Shown here: piece after piece, positions 23,496-33,561 of the stretch
Layout: every line of letters begins with the position of its first letter
How positions within the stretch are numbered: position 1 is the first letter of the stretch
The notes under the pieces: generated by a model
Told to the model about the DNA's origin: nothing
Seen by the model: the letters and a program-made list of their open reading frames with translations, nothing else
The model's database searches: none
NCBI RefSeq assembly: GCF_963676685.1
Contig: NC_092347.1
Span: 91,452,592-91,516,591, forward strand
Direction: 5' to 3'
Length of the DNA: 64,000 nucleotides
Source of the DNA: Mytilus edulis
Lineage: Eukaryota; Mollusca; Bivalvia; Mytilida; Mytilidae
Position numbers and translations under genes: made by a program

Positions 23496-23774
23496 TTGTT
23501 AAAAGCAACATGCCTGTAATGCCTGTAATTGTCAAGTCTCAGTACTTTAGTCAGTTGGTTTAAGAATAGTTGTCTCATTCGCAATCATACGCAACTTATG
23601 ATTATTATTTTTCTACATGTTTAATAAAATTGCAGAACCTTTAAAAAAATTATTAATGTGTTGTGTTTAAATATGAATAGTAACAAAATATAATGACTGA
23701 AAAGGACAAACCAATCATCAGTCTCAAGAAATAAAAAATGTAGAAGAAGACACCTCGAAACAACTCAGGATAAT

Positions 23775-23975
23775 ATGTCATTGCAGCTAGTACTATGGAA
23801 ACGTAGATTTAGATAGTCCTAGTTCAGGGTACAAATTGTACAGATATTTTAAACACAAAAAAAAGTGATTATTTCTGTATTGGCCATCAGACAGCTGAGA
23901 ACAATATGACGTTTCAGCTAATACTATTGAAACTTAGGTTTTGATATATCCAGTTCAAGGTACAAAATATAGAGA
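23775..23975. repeat. Diverged ~115-bp tandem duplication
   Basis: Two copies of a block with 'gcagctagtactatggaaac'/'tcagctaatactattgaaac' followed by 'agttcagggtacaaa'/'agttcaaggtacaaa'. They are diverged, hence older than other tandem repeats here. Confidence 0.65.
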
Positions 23976-24004
23976 TAGTGTAATAAAAAAGTCGACGGAA
24001 CATA

Positions 24005-24541
24005 TTAGGGTTTGACCTGGTTGTCTTGCTAGCAAGACCTCCCACTTATACTGCTACTCATAAACCCGTGTTCATCCAACCATTTTATCTTAAAATAATC
24101 TATACCAAGTCAGGAATATGTCAGTTGTGTTCTACAGTTTTATTCTATAAATATATATTGGCGTTTCCTTTTGTTGTTGGTCAGTGTTTCTGTTGCGTCG
24201 TTGTATTTCTCTGATTGTTGATGTGTATCCCTTGGTTTTAGTTTGTTGCTCAGATTTGTTATTACTTAATCGAATTATGATTATTGAACAGTATATTTAA
24301 TACTGCTGCCTTTATATAGCATACCATAAGATCAATGCTTTTTTCACGATTTAATGTGAAAAACGCATTTGATAAGACTATGCAATTCTAATTGTTTGCT
24401 TTTCACGTGTATTTGATTTAGCCTTCCAAACGTTTTGATTCTGTCTCATCGGATGAATCCTTAGTCATTCATAAGCCTGGTATCTTTGATGAGTTTTTTT
24501 TTATTATGTTTGTTTATCTATTTCAATTAAAAACAAGAGGC
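24005..24541 (+). repeat. Family B-type head joined to family C tail plus duplicated flank
   Basis: The head ('gctagcaagacctcccactt', 'ttcatccaaccat', 'caagtcaggaatatg') is followed by the family C tail ('tgttgcgtcgttgtatttct', 'ggttttagtttgttgctcag'). From 24210 the sequence is a duplicate of 21063-21478. Confidence 0.65.
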
Positions 24542-24751
24542 CAGTTTAACTAACATGAATTATATCATGATTTCCCAGACTAATATATCAATCAGTATAT
24601 ATCGAAACCATATATATCATGACCTTGAACAATGCCAATGTATATGTATCAGAAGGCTGTAGGATCATAAGATTTGATAATTGTATGATAATACACAGTG
24701 AGTTGTGGTTCAATTGTTGAAAAGCATTATCAATTTATATACCGATATATT

Positions 24752-26148
24752 ATAACGCTGCCTCCCTGGTGTTAGAGTCGGACACCAGAGATAACAGGTT
24801 ACAAATAAAAGGGATTTCTTTAACTGGTATGGTTTATATTACTATAAGATGTATGGCCCGACGTCTAATTGGAATACCGTCGAACCAACACACTTTACAG
24901 ATTCGTTAACCTAGAAAAATGTTATATAATTATTATTTATAAATAAAAGACAAAGCATATAAAAGTTGTGATAATTTATTTAACAATCTTAAAATGGCTG
25001 TGAAGGCTCTAGCTGTTTCTGGTTTGGAAGTTGGGTTCCTGGTATGGTTGGTCTAACTAATTAAATATATATACACACATATATATAACAATCCAGAGTA
25101 TAACCACTCTGTAGATTCAGTCGACTAGTTAAAAAAACTACCATTAGCATATAGCTCATTCAGGCTTACAAAGGGTCTCAATAAAAGAACACCTATAAAA
25201 TTATGTAGCCGGCTTAATTCAACAACATCTATTTAAAATAACCATCTGTATATAAATACTAAAGGTTATTATTGTCACCAAGACATATATCTCTTTGATA
25301 ATTAAAACTATAGGTATAATTTACCCTCTACATATATTGTCACCAACTATTACCACCCAAACTGAGTCACCGAGATTTACTCCCAGCTTCTCCCAAATTC
25401 GTCTCCTTAATTTCCTCCTAATGTCTCCCTAATTGTCTCCTTAATTTCCTCCTAAAGTCTCCTAATTTCCTCCTAATGTCTCCCTAATTGTCTCCTTAAT
25501 TTCCTCCTAAAGTCTCCTACTTTCCTCCTAATGTCTCCCTAATTGTCTCCTTAATTTCCTCCTAATGTCTCCCTAATTCGTCTCCTAATTTCCTCCTAAA
25601 TTCTCCGAGATTTCAAGTTTGGTGTTTCATAACATTCAATTCCAAACCACAACAATTACTGCTTTCCGTAGTTGATCATTTTAGTTTTATAAGAATGTCA
25701 GCCAATCACAGACTCTCTTACATAAGTCGGACCAATCAGCAACCATCTCTCTGATTAGGGAAATTCCCGAAATGGCAATTCAAAATGTAAACACTGGACA
25801 TTTTATGTAAATAAAGATGTTTTCCAGCTTAAAATCATTAAGAACTAACATATGTATTCATCATGAAGGTTATTACACCAACAGGATAACTTAGGAACAC
25901 ATGAAAAAGGTTAATATCTCAAATAAACATCAGAACTAAAGGTACCGGCACTCCGGGAACAAACTTGGTCATCGCGAGTAAATTACACTCATAACATCAC
26001 TTGAAACACAATATAATTAAATCAATTTTAGTGTAATCAGCGTATCGAATACACTCATATGCAAAGCATATCATCTCACAGACATCTCCGTATTATTATT
26101 TGTACTTAATAACACAGCATATTCAAAAGGGGGGTTGACGGCATTACA
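24752..26148 (-). repeat. 3' LTR
   Basis: 1397 bp, matched base for base with 28699-30095 at an offset of 3947. The two differences I noticed are in the 'ctcctactttcc' block (~25518) and 'ctctctgattagg' (~25750). Confidence 0.92.
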
Positions 26149-27700
26149 TTGCCCCCATCCTTCAGAATTTGGTCCCCAAATAGGTTGACTTGATTTGGTT
26201 CCCAGCAATAGGAACTAAAATTGGGTAATATTTGATAATATTCAACAAACATTTAAATAACATTTATCAGGCACATAGTCAGTATATTTACAGTACTTTA
26301 TGACTTTGATTTTTCAAAACAAAAATCTTATTCCAATTTGGCTGATATTTTACTATATCAGATAAACAGAGTATATAAATACACCACAACTAAATATAGA
26401 TATAATTTTCTGTAACTAAAACACATAAAGGAGCTTATTCTTGACCAATAATACATGTATTTTACTATCGGGCTGTTTTTGTTTACTTCGTTTCACTCTG
26501 GTTTGAGGTTCTTTTCCTTCATTCTCATATTCTGGTTTGTAAGCATAATGAAATGCTTTTCCAACAAAACCATTTTATCATTCAATGCTCCATAAACATT
26601 GACCAGTGATTAGGTCACTCGTGAGTCTATCTCTTTTGAGCACTAATGTCGTTCCTGTCTGTTAATGTTTTTTTTTAACCCTTTTTGGTGTTAAATATAC
26701 TTGTTGCTCTCTTAATACTTTGAACCGGGCTTGCAAACATTGTACAACGTTTCTCTTGCAGACCCGTTCTTGCCAAGCCTTTCTCTATAGACACTGACCA
26801 GTAATAAGGTCACTCGTGTGTCTATCTCTTTTGAGCAATCAAACACCACCTCCAGTACTATACGATCTGTGAAATATTTTAGGTGCACGCAGCCTTCTTA
26901 GGAAGGTGCTTCGTTGTGTACCTCTCGTTATTTACGGACCAAAATGTACTCTATCTTTTCTGATCAACTCTCCCAAGAAACATACCTTCAGGTTTCATAT
27001 TTTGACTGGCCAGGCCAAAACATCTACATTTCAGTACTTAACTGAGACAAGTCTTTCTAGCAACATATTTTATTTTAATTTTCTTTATTAAGAGTATAGA
27101 TAACCATTCTTTTCATAGGGCCTCTCATTAAGATTGCAATCATTTAAAAATCATCCTATCTGTGTGTTGAACAATCGCACAGTACCACATAACCAGAGTT
27201 TTAACCAAACTGTCAAATGACTTTCTATGTTTTAATATTAAAATTTCTGAAACTAAAATTACCAATATAGTGCAGTATTTTCACCCAAAATGTTCGTTAG
27301 TTTAAAACAAATCCCAACAGAATTTTAGTTAGCGCGACCATAGACTGTGCCGTGAGTAATAGTTTATCTCTGTAGCATTAACTTCTACAATTTCCGCTTC
27401 GGAAATTTTACATGAGACATTATCTCTCATTTTAAAACAGGGTATAACCTCATCTTTATAACTAGTAAGCCATCCTTAGTGAAAGGATATCAACATAATA
27501 TTTATACATAAAACCTATTCCACAAATGGCGACATCTTTTATTTCCGTCCAATAAAAAAAGATCATGTTTAAAATACATGAGTATTTAACTTTATTTCTA
27601 AATTTGCTTTTACTTATTAATTCTGAAGAGTTTAACAAAAATCTAATACATTGATTAACTTTATGATTTTTGTTTTGTTTTATATACAATGATCTACAGT
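26149..27700 (-). other. LTR element interior lacking pol
   Basis: Non-coding interior downstream of gag. It contains a short internal duplication ('aggtcactcgtg' then 'gtctatctcttttgagca' at ~26612 and ~26808) and a purine tract, in sense 'GGATGGGGGCAA', next to the 3' LTR. Pol-related frames are absent. Confidence 0.7.
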
Positions 27701-27791
27701 GTTTCAGTCTCGACTGTACGAACATTCCGACCTTTCTGTCTATCAGCTATACGTAAAGCTTCAAGTCTAACAGCAATATTCTCTGCTTCAT

Positions 27792-28658
27792 TTATTGAAG
27801 TTGGTCCAACCTCTCTCGGATGCGTATATCAGTCTCAGGAATTGCATCGATAAAATAATCGAGGGACAATGTGTCCATAACAAGAGCAGTAGTATCCGGG
27901 TAAGCCCTACGTGTAAGTTTCTTTATAGCTTGTGCCAGTTCTGGCAGTGTTTCATTTTTCATTCTTACCCTTGTTTGCAACTCAGCCCTAAAAATTTCTG
28001 ACCTATTCATCGAACCGAACCGATTTTTCAGAGCATTAACCAAACACTCAAAATCGTGCCGTTCCCGATCAGTGATTTCATTTAATATAGCCCGAGCACT
28101 TCCAGATAAACTACTAGCCAAAAGTAAGGCCTTAGTTTTAGGGTCCCAATCATTTATTTCTGCCAATAAATCAAATTGTGTCAAATACTCCTCCAAATCA
28201 TCCGAACCGTCATAGATTTGTGGTTTTATTTTGCATGAGATATCAGGTTTTGACTGTCTGATATGTGAAATATGACTGTTATTTTTATCAGTCTTATCGT
28301 GCCTGACTATGTGTTCCAGACTATTTGCTGTACTTTCAATTCCCCGTCCTAAAATTGGGGTGGACCTACGTTTCATAGCTTGCCCTTCAAATTTTGCAAA
28401 CATCTGGTTCATATCATTTGAAAAATCGGAAAAACATTTGTCCATCCGGAGTTTCATTTCTGCCCGTGCCTCTGCCATCATTCTCTCCGTTCTTTTAAAA
28501 ATTTCACAACTTTGTGTCTCTAATAAACTTTCATGCATAGTTGCATCTGCTTCATCAACAATCTCATTGAGATGTGGGCCAAACGTAACAACGTTTGAAT
28601 CATCCATTCTTATTATAATTTTTGGTTTTATAATTAAATTATGTAATTGTACAAACAA
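27792..28658 (-). CDS. Gag-like protein of the LTR element (C-terminus frameshifted)
   Basis: A 288-codon frame of a retroelement structural (capsid) protein. An N-terminal charged/helical part (~1-120) is followed by a Retrotrans_gag-type domain: 'KPQIYDGSDDLEEYLTQFDL' (~143-162), 'ALLLASSLSGSARAILNEI' and 'LPELAQAIKKLTRRAYPDT', ending near 'IDAIPETDIRIRE'. The frame stops at 27792, but the homologous continuation (around 'NEAENIAVRLEALRIADRQ') is open in another frame and runs to a stop near 27700. A one-base shift therefore truncates it at about codon 282. No Cys-His zinc knuckle is seen. It lies directly after the 5' LTR and primer site on the minus strand. Confidence 0.85.
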   Translation of the reverse strand: MFVQLHNLIIKPKIIIRMDDSNVVTFGPHLNEIVDEADATMHESLLETQSCEIFKRTERMMAEARAEMKLRMDKCFSDFSNDMNQMFAKFEGQAMKRRSTPILGRGIESTANSLEHIVRHDKTDKNNSHISHIRQSKPDISCKIKPQIYDGSDDLEEYLTQFDLLAEINDWDPKTKALLLASSLSGSARAILNEITDRERHDFECLVNALKNRFGSMNRSEIFRAELQTRVRMKNETLPELAQAIKKLTRRAYPDTTALVMDTLSLDYFIDAIPETDIRIRERLDQLQ

Positions 28659-28677
28659 TAACAGACTCTATAAATGT

Positions 28678-28695
28678 ATCCCACCGCTGCCACCA
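28678..28695 (-). promoter_or_regulatory. tRNA-Leu primer-binding site
   Basis: The plus strand reads 'atcccaccgctgccacca', the 3' end (with CCA) of a eukaryotic tRNA-Leu of the AAG/TAG type as I recall it. On the element's strand this is TGGTGGCAGCGGTGGGAT, three bases after the 5' LTR, the expected place for reverse transcription priming. Confidence 0.88.
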
Positions 28696-28698
28696 AAT

Positions 28699-30095
28699 AT
28701 AACGCTGCCTCCCTGGTGTTAGAGTCGGACACCAGAGATAACAGGTTACAAATAAAAGGGATTTCTTTAACTGGTATGGTTTATATTACTATAAGATGTA
28801 TGGCCCGACGTCTAATTGGAATACCGTCGAACCAACACACTTTACAGATTCGTTAACCTAGAAAAATGTTATATAATTATTATTTATAAATAAAAGACAA
28901 AGCATATAAAAGTTGTGATAATTTATTTAACAATCTTAAAATGGCTGTGAAGGCTCTAGCTGTTTCTGGTTTGGAAGTTGGGTTCCTGGTATGGTTGGTC
29001 TAACTAATTAAATATATATACACACATATATATAACAATCCAGAGTATAACCACTCTGTAGATTCAGTCGACTAGTTAAAAAAACTACCATTAGCATATA
29101 GCTCATTCAGGCTTACAAAGGGTCTCAATAAAAGAACACCTATAAAATTATGTAGCCGGCTTAATTCAACAACATCTATTTAAAATAACCATCTGTATAT
29201 AAATACTAAAGGTTATTATTGTCACCAAGACATATATCTCTTTGATAATTAAAACTATAGGTATAATTTACCCTCTACATATATTGTCACCAACTATTAC
29301 CACCCAAACTGAGTCACCGAGATTTACTCCCAGCTTCTCCCAAATTCGTCTCCTTAATTTCCTCCTAATGTCTCCCTAATTGTCTCCTTAATTTCCTCCT
29401 AAAGTCTCCTAATTTCCTCCTAATGTCTCCCTAATTGTCTCCTTAATTTCCTCCTAAAGTCTCCTAATTTCCTCCTAATGTCTCCCTAATTGTCTCCTTA
29501 ATTTCCTCCTAATGTCTCCCTAATTCGTCTCCTAATTTCCTCCTAAATTCTCCGAGATTTCAAGTTTGGTGTTTCATAACATTCAATTCCAAACCACAAC
29601 AATTACTGCTTTCCGTAGTTGATCATTTTAGTTTTATAAGAATGTCAGCCAATCACAGACTCTCTTACATAAGTCGGACCAATCAGCAACCATCTCTCTA
29701 ATTAGGGAAATTCCCGAAATGGCAATTCAAAATGTAAACACTGGACATTTTATGTAAATAAAGATGTTTTCCAGCTTAAAATCATTAAGAACTAACATAT
29801 GTATTCATCATGAAGGTTATTACACCAACAGGATAACTTAGGAACACATGAAAAAGGTTAATATCTCAAATAAACATCAGAACTAAAGGTACCGGCACTC
29901 CGGGAACAAACTTGGTCATCGCGAGTAAATTACACTCATAACATCACTTGAAACACAATATAATTAAATCAATTTTAGTGTAATCAGCGTATCGAATACA
30001 CTCATATGCAAAGCATATCATCTCACAGACATCTCCGTATTATTATTTGTACTTAATAACACAGCATATTCAAAAGGGGGGTTGACGGCATTACA
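28699..30095 (-). repeat. 5' LTR
   Basis: 1397-bp partner of 24752-26148. It is the element's promoter LTR, being adjacent to the primer site and gag. Confidence 0.92.
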
Positions 30096-30379
30096 ATATT
30101 ATCAGTAACATGGTGTGTTAGGGACATAATACGATACATATGGGGACAGTATATTCCATATGAGCGAGGTGAGATAAATATAAATATATATATGTGGTAT
30201 GATATGCATAGATAATGATCTCAGCGGTGACGACGATAGCATTGGTGCAATGTCTTCAGTAAGGACTGTCACGGTTTTGACTGAATATTATTCAAGTGTA
30301 ACCAAAGAGCATGAATTTCATTACAAAGTTGCTTGTCTGTACCGGGACACGAAACCCGGGATCTCTGTGTTACAAGGCA

Positions 30380-30405
30380 GAGCTAAAGAAGTACTTCTTT
30401 AGCTC
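30380..30405. repeat. Perfect 26-bp palindrome beside a tRNA-like segment
   Basis: A perfect palindrome centred on 'aagaagtacttctt' flanked by GAGCT/AGCTC. Just before it (~30340-30378), the reverse complement reads like a degenerate tRNA 3' half: a stem CTCTG...CAGAG, then 'CCCGGGTTTCGTGTCCCGG' resembling a B box with one extra T. It may be a tRNA-derived SINE head. Confidence 0.5.
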
Positions 30406-31326
30406 AACTGCCAACAGCCTACTAAGTATCTACCACATTTACTACATGAAGCAGTCCCGTCAAACAAGTATAACGAGGAGCAATTGTATTTGGCCTATGA
30501 TAAGTGAAAAACAGTAAATCCTTCCAGGCGAAGATGATTGATAGAGTAATGCATTGATATGATTTAGTCCCTTTCTTAGTATTGTTCTGTCCAATAGGAT
30601 AATATGTATGCATTTAAATTTTGTTTTAATATTCCCCTTTCTTATGGTCATGATGTTGTCTGTAAGAGTTTTTTTCTTTGGTATGGTTGTTTTATCATCG
30701 ACTTTAGGGTCCTTATATTTTACCTTTTTTCTTAATTGTCATATTGTCAAAAAGCCAAATTTTATTAGAACTAACATAATGATAGTTAAAGACAAATAAA
30801 CTTGAAAACTGTCTGGCTCACATAAAACAGGTATATTTGGATAAAACATATATAAATCTTAAATCATAGATATGTATTTAATTGAATATTAGTAATTCCT
30901 CCTTTTTCCCTTTCTTCTTCTTTTAATTTTTTCACTCCTTTAATATTTTTTTAATGTATTATTATCTTAAATCTTTTTCTCATCATCCGTTCAATAGAAA
31001 AAGTCTAATATTTCCAACTTAAATGTATTCATAATTAAGATAGTTCATATCTTACATGTAGTATATTGTATGCATGTCCTGTGTATGATTTATTTGTTTG
31101 AAATAAACAAAAAACAGATTAATGATTAAAAACATTTTTGGCTGAAACCATAAAAATATTTCGTAATTATTCTTGTGGAAGTATGTGGATCGAATATAGT
31201 TATTAAAAAGAGAAGAAAGAAACAATTGACATTGATATATAAACAAATATCTAAATATTTAAATTGTTTTGTCGATTAAATTTCTTTTCAACTTTTTCCA
31301 AAAATATAATTCTATTTAACCGTAGA
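30406..31326. other. 3' flank of the minus-strand GT31 gene
   Basis: AT-rich non-coding sequence. Small frames lack motifs. Confidence 0.35.
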
Positions 31327-32427
31327 TCAATTATCAACACTTACTGACATTTTGTAAGTTTTTTGTACATTTTTCCACATAACGTATGAATGATTCGTAT
31401 TTTTTGAATTATTTATGTAAAACAAATGGCAAGGCTTGTCTTTCAAGCTTGCTCGCAAAGCTTTTATATAATATTTCGGATGGACTATTCTTACACCAGA
31501 AATCCACGGTAAAAATCCACCGCCATAAACATCTTCCAGCCAAAAGAAAGGCATTATTGTTGTCGCTTCATACATTTCTTGTATAACGTCAAGGGACATA
31601 ATGGAAGAAGGTCCGGCACAATAAGGAGGAAACGTTGCAAATGGGTAGTCCGACGGAGATGTATACCATTTATTACGTTTACCACGCCGAGGTCTAGCTT
31701 TGGTCAGAAGAAAACATTCTAAAACCTTGGTTTTGTTTTGTTTATTGCTAAGGTAAGGAATAAGAACAGGGATGTTGATGGTAATATCGTCGTCAATTTT
31801 GATGACATACGTCACATTGTAACAGAATCTACTCATCCAAAACAAACTAAATACTCGTTTATATGTTAAATTTCTGTAGCTGTCCATAAAATTTCCTTGT
31901 ATAATGTCTCTGTATTTGACACTTTCCTGTTCAATTTCTTTTTGTTGAGTATCATTCATGGTTTGTCCAAGTACGAAGACATATTTAATAAGTTTATTGT
32001 CAAATTTGGAAACAGATCCAAATGTTTTTCTTATAATATGACGTTCGTCGAATTTGTATGTTGCGGAATAAACAAGAACTAACAAAAATACATGTTTTTC
32101 AGTACAAGTCGTTCCCGTATTACGTAACGAAGAATATCGATGTTTGTGAATTAGAGGGTCTACCAGTTTGTTGGTTGATACGTTCATATAGAATAATTCA
32201 AAATCCGTTGAGATATTTCGTCCGTTGTATGTTATGACCCCCTTGCTTCTGATTAATAACTTCCTCTGTATTGTCAATCTTTTACCAAATTGGGTTTGGA
32301 TATTTGGTATAATATTTGATGTAATATTCCTTTCCAGTCCTCCTTGAATTCCTGAATAACTGTTAATTAAAATCATTATAAATATTACAAACGAAATTTT
32401 CCACAGTACTTTTTTCCTAAATTTCAT
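31327..32427 (-). CDS. Beta-1,3-galactosyltransferase-like protein (GT31), intact
   Basis: An intact 366-aa single-exon frame, predicted Golgi type II membrane UDP-sugar glycosyltransferase. Signal anchor at residues ~9-23; stem to ~105 with N-glycosylation sequons (34, 71, 82). The catalytic domain has 'RHIIRKTFGS' (129-138), 'YVFVLG' (149-154), 'DIIQGNFMDSYRNLT' (174-188), Asp212-Asp213-Asp214 in 'KIDDDITINIP', 'FPPYCAGPSSIMS' (266-278) and 'WLEDVYGGGF' (296-305). All GT31 landmarks are present and the length is normal. Only ~60 bp of its upstream sequence is original: beyond 32487 lies the truncated duplicate (32450-33091), so its promoter is now ~660 bp further away behind another start codon. 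It would need transcription through the duplicate plus internal initiation, or a promoter within the duplicated coding region. Specificity unknown. Confidence 0.9.
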   Translation of the reverse strand: MKFRKKVLWKISFVIFIMILINSYSGIQGGLERNITSNIIPNIQTQFGKRLTIQRKLLIRSKGVITYNGRNISTDFELFYMNVSTNKLVDPLIHKHRYSSLRNTGTTCTEKHVFLLVLVYSATYKFDERHIIRKTFGSVSKFDNKLIKYVFVLGQTMNDTQQKEIEQESVKYRDIIQGNFMDSYRNLTYKRVFSLFWMSRFCYNVTYVIKIDDDITINIPVLIPYLSNKQNKTKVLECFLLTKARPRRGKRNKWYTSPSDYPFATFPPYCAGPSSIMSLDVIQEMYEATTIMPFFWLEDVYGGGFLPWISGVRIVHPKYYIKALRASLKDKPCHLFYINNSKNTNHSYVMWKNVQKTYKMSVSVDN

Positions 32428-33151
32428 AACTTTAATTGTTCTCTACGGATTAAAAAATGTAGTAAAATGGGTGAAACCGGACGTCCCAGAATCTACTCAT
32501 CCAAAACAAACTAAATACTCGTTTATATGTTAAATTTCTGTAGCTGTCCATAAAATTTCCTTGTATAATGTCTCTGTATTTGACACTTTCCTGTTCAATT
32601 TCTTTTTGTTGAGTATCATTCATGGTTTGTCCAAGTACGAAGACATATTTAATAAGTTTATTGTCAAATTTGGAAACAGATCCAAATGTTTTTCTTATAA
32701 TATGACGTTCGTCGAATTTGTATGTTGCGGAATAAACAAGAACTAACAAAAATACATGTTTTTCAGTACAAGTCGTTCCCGTATTACGTAACGAAGAATA
32801 TCGATGTTTGTGAATTAGAGGGTCTACCAGTTTGTTGGTTGATACGTTCATATAGAATAATTCAAAATCCGTTGAGATATTTCGTCCGTTGTATGTTATG
32901 ACCCCCTTGCTTCTGATTAATAACTTCCTCTGTATTGTCAATCTTTTACCAAATTGGGTTTGGATATTTGGTATAATATTTGATGTAATATTCCTTTCCA
33001 GTCCTCCTTGAATTCCTGAATAACTGTTAATTAAAATCATTATAAATATTACAAACGAAATTTTCCACAGTACTTTTTTCCTAAATTTCATAACTTTAAT
33101 TGTTCTCTACGGATTAAAAAATGTAGTAAAATGGGTGGAACCGGACGTCCC
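31824..33151. repeat. 664-bp tandem duplication covering the GT31 5' half
   Basis: 31824-32487 and 32488-33151 are direct copies. I found a single difference (32474 A versus 33138 G). The unit runs from inside codon ~201 of the GT31 gene through its start codon and ~60 bp of upstream sequence. 664 is not a multiple of three. Confidence 0.93.
32450..33091 (-). pseudogene. GT31 copy truncated by tandem duplication
   Basis: A 213-codon frame whose first 201 residues are identical to the gene at 31327-32427, including the anchor and 'RHIIRKTFGS'. It then reads across the duplication junction into 12 unrelated residues (starting WDVRF) and stops. The DDD, YCAG and EDVY motifs are missing, so it cannot be an active transferase. 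It holds the original upstream position and so probably the original promoter. A transcript from there would carry this short frame before the intact one. Confidence 0.88.
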
Positions 33152-33561
33152 AGATGTAATGATTGACATGCGTGATCAATATGGTTAAACGTATTATATC
33201 AATACCTTTTAATGCATCTCATATTCATAGCTTTGAAAATAAGTTTAAAGATCACTCATCCGGTACCTTGTTGCAACAAAAGGTTTAATTTGTTAATTGC
33301 AAATTAGAATGCACTTAAAGAAAGAATTATCTTTGGATGAATGAAGTGGTTATGTATATATATAAATTTTTATATTGTACAGAATGCAAACGGGATAATA
33401 AATGTATGGCGCCGATGACATTTCCAGTAACCACAAATTTCACAAACCATTATTAAACACTTCACATCAAATAAATAATACTTATTTATGTCATTTCAAA
33501 AAATAAATCTACTTTACGATAAAACTTACCAATTCAGTGTATTAGTTAAACGTTTGGAATC
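33152..33561. other. Upstream flank of GT31 cluster
   Basis: Probable original 5' flank or promoter region of the minus-strand GT31 gene. No defined motif is recognised. Confidence 0.35.

Larger units (their letters stand above)
24752..30095 (-). mobile_element. Young non-autonomous Ty3/gypsy-type LTR retrotransposon
   Basis: Two direct repeats of 1397 bp (24752-26148 and 28699-30095) have exactly equal length and, by eye, two substitutions. They flank a 2.55-kb interior. A 5-bp duplication ATATT borders the element (24747-24751 and 30096-30100). Read on the minus strand, the LTR begins TGTAATGCC. Three bases after the 5' LTR comes an 18-nt primer site complementary to a tRNA-Leu 3' end including CCA. 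A purine-rich tract with GGGGG precedes the 3' LTR. The interior encodes gag only; no protease, RT, RNase H or integrase motif remains. It must have moved with proteins supplied in trans. Each LTR carries a 'tctcc/ttaatttcctccta' short repeat block. Confidence 0.93.

Noticed and set aside
28309..28722. 137-codon plus-strand frame
   Set aside because: Antisense shadow of the gag frame and primer-site region.
24752..30095. Endogenous retrovirus with envelope
   Set aside because: No envelope-like or pol frame is present; the structure is that of a gag-only LTR retrotransposon.
31386..32082. Plus-strand frames over the GT31 gene
   Set aside because: Antisense of the intact gene; duplicated identically with it at 32561.
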